From NCBI GenBank assembly GCA_016214145.1, contig JACRPA010000009.1:108772-172771 (forward strand): a DNA stretch of 64,000 bases, given 5' to 3'. Numbering within the stretch: the first letter of the stretch is position 1; every line of letters starts with the position of its first letter. A model generated the notes under the pieces. That model did no database searches. It was not told where the DNA came from and saw only the letters and a list, made by a program, of their open reading frames with translations. Shown piece after piece: positions 9,048 to 15,930 of this stretch. This DNA comes from Rhodocyclales bacterium (GTDB taxonomy: Bacteria > Pseudomonadota > Gammaproteobacteria > Burkholderiales > Rhodocyclaceae). The position numbers and the translations under genes were made by a program.

Positions 9048-11057
9048 TCATGGCCGCGCCACCAGGAGAAGGACGATCAGCGTCAAGAAGCTGTAGAGCA
9101 GATAGATGGCGATGCGCCCGCCCTGCAGGCGGGTAATCAGCGCGGAAACGCCATTCGCCAGCCGCGCCAGTGGCAGGTAGAGCCAGTGCCAGAGGTGGTC
9201 CTCCACCTTCACGCTGTAATAGGGCCTCTCGTCGCGAATCGTCGGGAAATGCCGCTCCATGCGGAACATCGGCTCGAAGATGCGGCGGATCGGCTGGCTG
9301 AAGCCCTCGGCCGTGTCCTGCGCGCGCGGGCCCTGGAAGACGTAGCCGCAGTCCCAGGCCGCCGACCTGCGCAGGCGGCCGTGGTAGAGGCGGTGCACCA
9401 GCTGGCGGCCGAGCAGCACCGCCGCGGCGATGGTGGCGAGGAAGATCAGCGGCTCGTAGCTGGCGCGCTCGGGAGAAATCGGCGCCAGCATCCACCAGCC
9501 GTGCTCGCGCACCTTGTCGGCCAGCCCGGCGCCGAGGAGCTGGCGCGTGGCGGCATCGATATAGCCGATCACGGCGGAGGGCAGCACGCCCAGCGCCAGG
9601 GTCAGCCCCGCCAGCCAGACCAGGCCCGCCTTCTCCCACGGGCCGGCGTCGTGGGCGTCCTTGAGGGCTTCCTCGCGCATCTGGCCGAGGAAGATGATGC
9701 CGTAGAACTTGACCATGGCGAAGCCGGCCAGCGCCGCCACCAGCGCCACCACCGCGGCCGCCACCGGCACGACCATGTTGAGCCAGGGGTGCGGCAGGCC
9801 GGGCGAGAAGAGGAAGGCCTGCAGCAGCAGCCACTCCGAGACGAAACCCGACAGGGGCGGCAGGCCGGCGCTGGCGATGACGCCGGCCAGGGCCAGCCAG
9901 GCCACCCAGGGCATGCGGTGGATGAGGCCGCCGAGCTTGCCGAGGCTGCGCTCCCGCGTGGCGTGCAGCACCGAGCCGGTGCACAGGAAGAGCAGGCTCT
10001 TGAAGCCGGCGTGCGCCAGGCAATGGTAGAGCAGCGCCGTCATGGCCAGCGCCGCCAGCGCCTCCATGCGGTAGGCGTGGAAGATCAAAGTCAGTCCCAG
10101 CGCCACGGCGAGCAGCCCGATGTTCTCGATCGAGGAGTAGGCGAGCAGGCGCTTCATGTCGCTCTGCACCGTGCTGTAGAGCACGCCGAAGACGGCGGTG
10201 GCCAGGCCGATGCTCATGGCCACCACGCCCCACCACCAGAGCGGCGTGCCGAGCAGATCGAAGCTGACCCGCAGCAGGCCGTAGATGGCGGTCTTCAGCA
10301 TGACGCCGCTCATCATCGCCGACACCGGCGAGGGCGCCGCCGGGTGCGCCTCCGGCAGCCAGACGTGAACGGGCAGCAGGCCGGCCTTGGCGCCGAAGCC
10401 GGCGAGCGCCAGCAGGAAGGCGGCCGAGGCCCAGAACGGCGAGAGCGCCTGCGCGCGCATGCCGGCGAAGCTGTAGTCGCCGCTGCCGGCGGTCATCACG
10501 CCGAAGGAGAGCAGAATGCTGATGGCGCCGATGTGGGCGATCAGCAGGTAGAGGTAGCCGGCGCGGCGGATCTCGGCGTGGCGGTGGTCGGTGGTGACGA
10601 GGAAGAACGAGGACAGCGCCATGCACTCCCACGCCACCATGAAGGCGTAGGCGTCGTCGGCCAGCAGCACCAGCAGCATGCTGGCGAGGAACAGGTGGTA
10701 CTGCAGGCACATCAGGCCCGGCGCCGCGCCCTCGCCCTTCCTGAAATAGCCGGCGGCGAAGACCGAGATGCCGGCCGAGGCGAAGCCCAGCAGCAGGACG
10801 AACACGGCGGTCAGGTTGTCGAGGCGCAGGTGGAAGGGCAGGTCGGGCAGGCCGATGGCCAGCACGGCGACCTGCGCCGATTCGCCGAGAAAGCGCAGGG
10901 AAGTCAGTCCGCACAGGACGCCGACCGCCGCACCGAGGGGAAACAGGATCTTGCTGATGAAAAACAGGTTGCGCGGCGCCGCCAGCCCGGCGAACCCGAG
11001 CGCCAGCCAGGCGCAGGCGGCGATCAGCAGGACGTCGATGGGCAGCAAGGCAGGCAT
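9048..11057 (-). CDS. hyfB: HyfB-like proton-translocating membrane subunit
   Basis: 669 residues of the NuoL-like antiporter family, the first gene of the hyfBCEFGI-like operon. Helices carry FGAKAGLLPVHVWLPEAHP and LAYSSIENIGLL motifs characteristic of ion-pumping subunits. The C-terminal tail is long and amphipathic. Two copies of the bipartite motif AAAGTCAG-N10-ACGGCGA (one exact at 10087, one degenerate at 10900) lie in the plus strand within the gene. The operon encodes no ferredoxin (HyfA/HyfH) or formate dehydrogenase subunit in view, so the electron donor and acceptor are unknown. Confidence 0.9.
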   Translation of the reverse strand: MPALLPIDVLLIAACAWLALGFAGLAAPRNLFFISKILFPLGAAVGVLCGLTSLRFLGESAQVAVLAIGLPDLPFHLRLDNLTAVFVLLLGFASAGISVFAAGYFRKGEGAAPGLMCLQYHLFLASMLLVLLADDAYAFMVAWECMALSSFFLVTTDHRHAEIRRAGYLYLLIAHIGAISILLSFGVMTAGSGDYSFAGMRAQALSPFWASAAFLLALAGFGAKAGLLPVHVWLPEAHPAAPSPVSAMMSGVMLKTAIYGLLRVSFDLLGTPLWWWGVVAMSIGLATAVFGVLYSTVQSDMKRLLAYSSIENIGLLAVALGLTLIFHAYRMEALAALAMTALLYHCLAHAGFKSLLFLCTGSVLHATRERSLGKLGGLIHRMPWVAWLALAGVIASAGLPPLSGFVSEWLLLQAFLFSPGLPHPWLNMVVPVAAAVVALVAALAGFAMVKFYGIIFLGQMREEALKDAHDAGPWEKAGLVWLAGLTLALGVLPSAVIGYIDAATRQLLGAGLADKVREHGWWMLAPISPERASYEPLIFLATIAAAVLLGRQLVHRLYHGRLRRSAAWDCGYVFQGPRAQDTAEGFSQPIRRIFEPMFRMERHFPTIRDERPYYSVKVEDHLWHWLYLPLARLANGVSALITRLQGGRIAIYLLYSFLTLIVLLLVARP
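10087..10111 (+). repeat. Bipartite motif AAAGTCAG-N10-ACGGCGA
   Basis: Both half-sites are exact and the core is TCCCAGCGCC. It lies inside hyfB on the non-coding strand. Confidence 0.8.
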
Positions 11058-11125
11058 GGCAACGCGGCTATCTTAGCAGGCTGGGCCGGGGCATGGCCGG
11101 CGACGCATGGCGCACCATGGCGCGA

Positions 11126-13246
11126 TCATCGCTGCGGCAGCAGGCAGAAGGCGCCTTCGATGCCCTGCGAGGCGATCTCGGCGCTGATCGCCTCCAGCGC
11201 CCGGTCCGCGGTGATGTGGAAGTTCCGCTCGCCGATCGCCTCGAACAGTCCGGTGGCGCGCATCACGTCGAGGACCTGCTTCTTCAGGCCGGAGAACAGC
11301 ATGTTCACGCCGTTGCTGCGCAGCCGCTCGACGAGGTGGCGCACGACCTCCTCGCCGGAGGCGTCGAGTTCGTTGATGCCCTCGCCCACCACCAGCAGCC
11401 AGCGCGCCCTCGGGTTGGCGGCGACGGCCTCGAGGATGGCGTCCTCGAAATAGGCGACGTTGGCGAAATACAGCCGGCCGTCGAAGCGCACCGCCGTGAC
11501 GATCTCGGAGGCCGGCAGGTTGTGCAATTTCGCGTCGCGCAGCGTGCCGTCCGCATGGCGGCCGAGGATGGCGACGCGCGGATTCATGGTGCGCAGCAGG
11601 TAGAGCAGGATGGCCAGGCCGGCGCCCGCCAGGATGCCGTTGTCCAGGTGGGGCGCCGCGGCCAGCGTGACGACGAAGGTGACGACGGCGGCGATGCCGT
11701 CGTGGCGGCTGGCCTGCCAGGCATGCTTGATGGCCGGGAAATTCACCAGGCCGATCACCGCCATGATGATCACCGCCGCCAGCACCGCCTGCGGCAGATG
11801 GTAGAGCAGCGGCGTCAGGAACAGCAGGGTCAGCAGCACGAGGAGGCCGGTGAACACCGAGGACATCCCGGTGATTGCGCCGGCATTGATGTTCACGGCG
11901 GAGCGCGAGAAGGAACCCGACACGGGGAAAGCCTGGCTCAGCGCGCCGACGACGTTGCCCAGGCCCTGGCCGAGCAGCTCCTGGTTCGGGTCGATCTTCT
12001 GCTTGGTCCGCGCCGCGATGGCCTTGGCGATGGAGATCGCCTCCATGAAGCCGACCAGCGAAATGACGATGGTGGCCGAGAGCAGGCTGCCGATCATCTC
12101 CCAGGTGATTTTCGGCAGGCCGAGGGTGGGCAGCCCCTCGGGCACCTTGCCCACGACCTCGCCGCCGCCGACCAGCCTGAACTCGTCCTTGCCGGCGCGG
12201 GCGATGCGCCAGCGGCGGCCGTCGGACTGTTCGCCCTGCGGCACCCTGCCCTCCGCGTACAGCCGGTCGGGCTGCCCGTCGGCGCCGGGCACGCGCTCGA
12301 AGACGATGCTGCGGATGGCGCGGTTGCGTCCGCGGTTCTCGTTCTCGCGGTCCTGCAGCTGCAGCCTGAGCAGTTCCAGCTCGTAGTTCAGCGTCGCCGC
12401 CTCATGGCCCAGCTCGCCATGCTCCTTCTGCAGCTTTTTCAATTCCGCCGATTTGGTTCCGATCTGGCCGTTCAGCTCGTCGATGCGCAGCGCGGTGCGC
12501 GCATGCTCGGTGAGCAGCGTGCGGGCCTCGGCATCGACGACGTTGTCGATCCGTCCCGTGGCATTGCGCTCGAAGCCGATCGACCAGCTGACGGTGGTGG
12601 TGATGGCCACCGCGATCAGCACGCCCGGCATCTTCGGCGCCCACTTGCGCAATGCCCAGATGATGGCGATGGCGGCGGCGCCCATGGCCAGGGTCGGCAG
12701 GTGCGTGTCGCCGGCCTGCCGCACCACCCCCCAGATGTCCTGGACGAAGTGCTCGGAGCGGCCCATCGGCACACCGATCAGCTTGTTGATCTGCGACAGG
12801 CCGATGATGATCGCCGCCGCATTGGTGAAGCCGACGATGACCGGGTGCGAAAGGAAGTTCACCACCACGCCGAGCTTGAAGGCGCCGAGGGCCAGCTGGA
12901 AGAGGCCGACCATCAGCGCCAGCATGATCGCCAGCGCGATGAACTGGGCGGAACCCGGCGCGGCGAGGGGGGCGAGCGTCGAGGCCGTCAGCAGGGACAC
13001 CACGGCCACCGGCCCGGTGCCGAGCTGGTTGGAGGAACCCCACAGGGCCGCCACCATCACCGGCAGGAAGGCGGCATAGAGGCCGTAATAGGGCGGCATG
13101 CCGGCCAGCTGGGCGTAGGCCATCGACTGCGGCACCAGCACCAGGGCCACGGTGAGGCCGGCGAGGAAATCCGCCCGCAGCGTCGCGCCCGAATAGGGCA
13201 GCCAGCGCAGGAAAGGCAGCAGTCGCTTCAGTAGAGGATTGTTCAT
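11126..13246 (-). CDS. SulP-family anion transporter with coiled-coil insertion
   Basis: 706 residues. The N-terminal transporter domain shows the SulP signature PQSMAYAQLAGMPPYYGLYAAF, and a STAS domain lies near 590-690. Family members move sulfate or bicarbonate. Unusually, about 140 residues (roughly 230-370) are inserted between membrane segments; the first half is a heptad-rich charged coiled coil (ELKKLQKEHGELGHE). The gene ends 68 bases before hyfB on the same strand, so it may be cotranscribed with the Ehr-like complex. A bicarbonate or sulfate link between them is only inference. Confidence 0.88.
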   Translation of the reverse strand: MNNPLLKRLLPFLRWLPYSGATLRADFLAGLTVALVLVPQSMAYAQLAGMPPYYGLYAAFLPVMVAALWGSSNQLGTGPVAVVSLLTASTLAPLAAPGSAQFIALAIMLALMVGLFQLALGAFKLGVVVNFLSHPVIVGFTNAAAIIIGLSQINKLIGVPMGRSEHFVQDIWGVVRQAGDTHLPTLAMGAAAIAIIWALRKWAPKMPGVLIAVAITTTVSWSIGFERNATGRIDNVVDAEARTLLTEHARTALRIDELNGQIGTKSAELKKLQKEHGELGHEAATLNYELELLRLQLQDRENENRGRNRAIRSIVFERVPGADGQPDRLYAEGRVPQGEQSDGRRWRIARAGKDEFRLVGGGEVVGKVPEGLPTLGLPKITWEMIGSLLSATIVISLVGFMEAISIAKAIAARTKQKIDPNQELLGQGLGNVVGALSQAFPVSGSFSRSAVNINAGAITGMSSVFTGLLVLLTLLFLTPLLYHLPQAVLAAVIIMAVIGLVNFPAIKHAWQASRHDGIAAVVTFVVTLAAAPHLDNGILAGAGLAILLYLLRTMNPRVAILGRHADGTLRDAKLHNLPASEIVTAVRFDGRLYFANVAYFEDAILEAVAANPRARWLLVVGEGINELDASGEEVVRHLVERLRSNGVNMLFSGLKKQVLDVMRATGLFEAIGERNFHITADRALEAISAEIASQGIEGAFCLLPQR

Positions 13247-13351
13247 GGGGAGAGGCGATATATTAACTTCACCCTTGTGCTGGCGTGGGCATAATATGTT
13301 TATTAGCGAATCAGGGTGCTATATTCGCCGCTCGCAACCCCGGACCGGAAC
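13247..13351. promoter_or_regulatory. AT-rich divergent promoter region
   Basis: This 105-base gap separates the divergent SulP and adenosyltransferase genes and is markedly AT-richer than its surroundings. It contains GGCATAATATGTTTATTAG, an imperfect inverted repeat with TATTAT-like hexamers on both strands, and TATATT near 13320. Both promoters must lie here, but I cannot assign -35 boxes with confidence. Confidence 0.45.
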
Positions 13352-13906
13352 ATGGGACACCGCCTCTCCAAGATCTACACCCGCACCGGCGACGCCGGCA
13401 CGACCGGCCTGGCCGACGGCTCGCGCGTGGCCAAGGACAGCCCGCGCATCGCCGCGCTGGGCGACCTGGACGAGCTGAATTCGGTCATCGGCCTGCTGCT
13501 GACGGAGGAGTTGCCCGAGGACATCCGCGCCCTGCTCACCGGCATCCAGCACGACCTGTTCGACCTCGGCGGCGAGATGGCGATTCCCGGCTCGGCGCTG
13601 CTCAATGAAAAGGGCATCGGCGAACTGGAAGCGGCCATCGACCATTACAACGCCGCGCTCGGTCCGCTCAAGGAGTTCATCCTGCCCGGCGGCGCGCGCC
13701 CGGCGGCGCTGGCGCATCTCGCCCGCGCGGTGTGCCGTCGCGCGGAGCGTCAACTCGTCGCCGTCGCCGGCGCGGAAGCCATCAGCGAAGCCGGCCGCAA
13801 GTATGTCAACCGGCTGTCCGACCTGCTCTTCGTGCTGGGGAGAAGCCTGAACCGCATCGCCGGCCGCGGCGACGTGCTCTGGCGGAAGGACCGCAAGCGG
13901 GGCTGA
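13352..13906 (+). CDS. PduO-type cob(I)alamin adenosyltransferase
   Basis: 184 residues. The N-terminus KIYTRTGDAGTTGL is the ATP-binding signature of the PduO/MMAB family, and the C-terminal YVNRLSDLLFVLGR with a basic tail is equally typical. The enzyme transfers the adenosyl group of ATP to cob(I)alamin to make coenzyme B12 in the cytoplasm. ATG 13352 fits the family start; an upstream in-frame start would add a 12-residue extension without support. It stands alone, divergent from SulP and convergent with the cyclic-nucleotide-binding gene eight bases away. Confidence 0.93.
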   Translation: MGHRLSKIYTRTGDAGTTGLADGSRVAKDSPRIAALGDLDELNSVIGLLLTEELPEDIRALLTGIQHDLFDLGGEMAIPGSALLNEKGIGELEAAIDHYNAALGPLKEFILPGGARPAALAHLARAVCRRAERQLVAVAGAEAISEAGRKYVNRLSDLLFVLGRSLNRIAGRGDVLWRKDRKRG

Positions 13907-13914
13907 CCCGCGTT

Positions 13915-14457
13915 CTAGATATCCTCGCCGGCGCCGAGCCCGCGCACCAGCTTGCCGCTGGCGGAGCGCAGGCGCTGCGAGAGCAGCAGCACCAGCTCCA
14001 TGAGGATCTTGATGCCGAGGCGCGGATCGAAGGCGATGATGCGGCTGAGGCTGCCGCGGTCGAGCACGGCGAAGTGGGTCTCATCCAGGGCGACGCAGGA
14101 GGCGAAACGCGGCTCGCCGTCGATCATGGACATCTCGCCCAGCGTCTTGCCCGGTCCGGCCAGGCCGATGCGCTTGGGCACGCCGGTCGGGTCGTTCTTG
14201 ACGATCTCGCACAGGCCGTCCAGAACGATGAGCATGAAATCGCCCTGGTCCCCTTCGCGGATGATGACCGCGCCGGCCGGCGCGCGGTAGCAGACCAGAT
14301 CCCGCGCCAGGGCGGAGATCTCCTCCGTCTCGAAATCCTCGAACAGCTGGATGTGCTGGATGATCTCCCTGATGCGGCCGACGAAGGGCGTCGCGCTGCC
14401 GAGGTGCTCCAGTCCGGGAAAGGGGTCTCGCATGCCGCCCTGCCCCGCCGCGCTCAT
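13915..14457 (-). CDS. Cyclic-nucleotide-binding domain protein
   Basis: 180 residues. The centre is a cNMP-binding beta-roll of the Crp/PKA-regulatory type: GAVIIREGDQGDFMLIV, GLAGPGKTLGEMSMIDGEPRFAS. The PRF variant replaces the usual PR-S/T-A phosphate cassette. There is no helix-turn-helix; instead a helical C-terminus (ELVLLLSQRLRSASGKLV) follows. It is therefore a ligand sensor or adaptor, not a Crp-like DNA-binding regulator. Its ATG overlaps the aroG stop (ATGA), so it is translated with DAHP synthase. Why these two are coupled is unknown. Confidence 0.85.
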   Translation of the reverse strand: MSAAGQGGMRDPFPGLEHLGSATPFVGRIREIIQHIQLFEDFETEEISALARDLVCYRAPAGAVIIREGDQGDFMLIVLDGLCEIVKNDPTGVPKRIGLAGPGKTLGEMSMIDGEPRFASCVALDETHFAVLDRGSLSRIIAFDPRLGIKILMELVLLLSQRLRSASGKLVRGLGAGEDI

Positions 14458-15599
14458 TCCCTGCCGAGCAGCGCGACGCGGCGCTCGCGCACTGCCTGGG
14501 CGAGAAGGTCGAGCGCCGCGACGGAATCCTCCCAGCCGAGGCAGGCGTCGGTGATGCTCTTGCCGTACTCGAGCGGCTTGCCCGGCACCAGGTCCTGGCG
14601 GCCCTCCTTGAGGTGGGATTCCACCATGACGCCGAAGACGCGGTCCTCGCCCGCCGCCAGCTGGCCGGCGATGTCGCGCGCGGCTTCCATCTGTCGCCTG
14701 AAGTCCTTGCGGCTGTTGCCATGCGAGAAATCGACCATGACGCGCGCGGCGAGGCCGGCGGCGCCCAGTTCCTTGCACGCCTTGTCCACGCTGGCCGCGT
14801 CGAAGTTCGGCTCCCTGCCGCCGCGCAGGATGACGTGGCAGTCCTCGTTGCCGTTGGTGGAGACGATGGCCGAGTGGCCGGACTTGGTCACCGAGAGGAA
14901 ATGGTGCGGGTGCTGCGAGGTGCGGATGGCATCCACCGCGATCCTGATGTTGCCGTCGGTGCCATTCTTGAAGCCCATCGGGCAGGACATGCCGGAGGCC
15001 AGCTCGCGGTGCACCTGCGATTCGGTGGTGCGCGCGCCGATGGCGCCCCAGCTCACCAGGTCGGCGAGGTACTGCGGCGTGATCATGTCGAGGAACTCGG
15101 TCGCCGCCGGCAGGCCCATCTCGTTGAGCTCGACCAGCAGGTGGCGGGCGATGCGCAGGCCCTCGTTGATCTTGAAGCTGCCGTCCATGCGCGGATCGTT
15201 GATGAGGCCCTTCCAGCCCACGGTGGTGCGCGGCTTCTCGAAATAGACGCGCATCACCACCAGGAGGTCCTCGGCGAGACGGTCGGCCTCGGCCTTCAGG
15301 CGGCTGGCGTAATCGACGGCGGCATCGAAATCATGCACCGAGCAGGGGCCGATGATCACCAGCAGGCGGTCGTCGGCGCCGTGCAGGATGCGATGGATGG
15401 CCTGGCGCGCGCCAAAGGTCGTTTCCACCGCCTTCGGCGTCGGCGGGAACTCGCGCAACAGGTGCGAGGGCGGCGCCACTTCGATGATGTCGCGGATGCG
15501 CACGTCGTCGGTGACGGCGCGCGGATAGGCCAGGCCGCCCTTGGGACCGGGGGAGACGGAGGCGATGTTCGGCTTGTTCGACTTGATCGGGGCGTTCAT
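14454..15599 (-). CDS. aroG: 3-deoxy-7-phosphoheptulonate (DAHP) synthase, class I
   Basis: 381 residues. It condenses phosphoenolpyruvate and erythrose 4-phosphate in the first shikimate-pathway step. Class I (AroFGH) motifs are present: IIGPCSVHD, RVYFEKPRTTVGWKGLINDP, TEFLDMITPQY, GARTTESQVHRELASG, and VMVDFSHGNSRKD near the end. Length and the extended N-terminus fit the Phe/Tyr-regulated group, but the exact feedback specificity cannot be read here. The MITE-like element starts 58 bases upstream of its start codon, so its promoter must lie in that short stretch or inside the element. Confidence 0.95.
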   Translation of the reverse strand: MNAPIKSNKPNIASVSPGPKGGLAYPRAVTDDVRIRDIIEVAPPSHLLREFPPTPKAVETTFGARQAIHRILHGADDRLLVIIGPCSVHDFDAAVDYASRLKAEADRLAEDLLVVMRVYFEKPRTTVGWKGLINDPRMDGSFKINEGLRIARHLLVELNEMGLPAATEFLDMITPQYLADLVSWGAIGARTTESQVHRELASGMSCPMGFKNGTDGNIRIAVDAIRTSQHPHHFLSVTKSGHSAIVSTNGNEDCHVILRGGREPNFDAASVDKACKELGAAGLAARVMVDFSHGNSRKDFRRQMEAARDIAGQLAAGEDRVFGVMVESHLKEGRQDLVPGKPLEYGKSITDACLGWEDSVAALDLLAQAVRERRVALLGRE

Positions 15600-15657
15600 G
15601 GGCGTTGCGCTGCACGGCTCAAAGCGCCATTCTAGCAGCTAGCCAGTTCATGTCCCC

Positions 15658-15926
15658 AGGGCCTGTTCACATTCATTCTGTCGGTGCGAATGGGTCTTTC
15701 CGGGCACAGGGCAAGGCGCGGTGGCGAAGACAGTGGTCATTCCACGGCGAGCCGCCGCAACGCGGCCATGCGCCCGGAAAGACCCGTTCCCTTCGGGTTG
15801 CGGCCAAAAGCGCCGGCTGCGTCGTTGCGCGCCTTGTCAAGGGAATGGCCATTGACTGCGTCGCGCGCCTAGCCGTCGACGCTTTTGGCCACAACGCATC
15901 CGACAGAATGAATGTGAACAGGCCCT
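15658..15926. mobile_element. MITE-like element with 27-bp perfect terminal inverted repeats
   Basis: The ends 15658-15684 and 15900-15926 are exact inverted repeats of 27 bases beginning AGGGCCTGTTCACATTC. The 215-base interior has no convincing ORF but contains two nested hairpins: a GGGTCTTTCCGGGC/GCCCGGAAAGACCC pair on the left and a GGCCAAAAGCG/CGCTTTTGGCC pair on the right. No clear target duplication is visible. It fills the gap between divergent aroG and the P-type ATPase and stops four bases before the latter's ATG, so it must supply that gene's ribosome-binding region. Confidence 0.75.
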
Positions 15927-15930
15927 AGCC

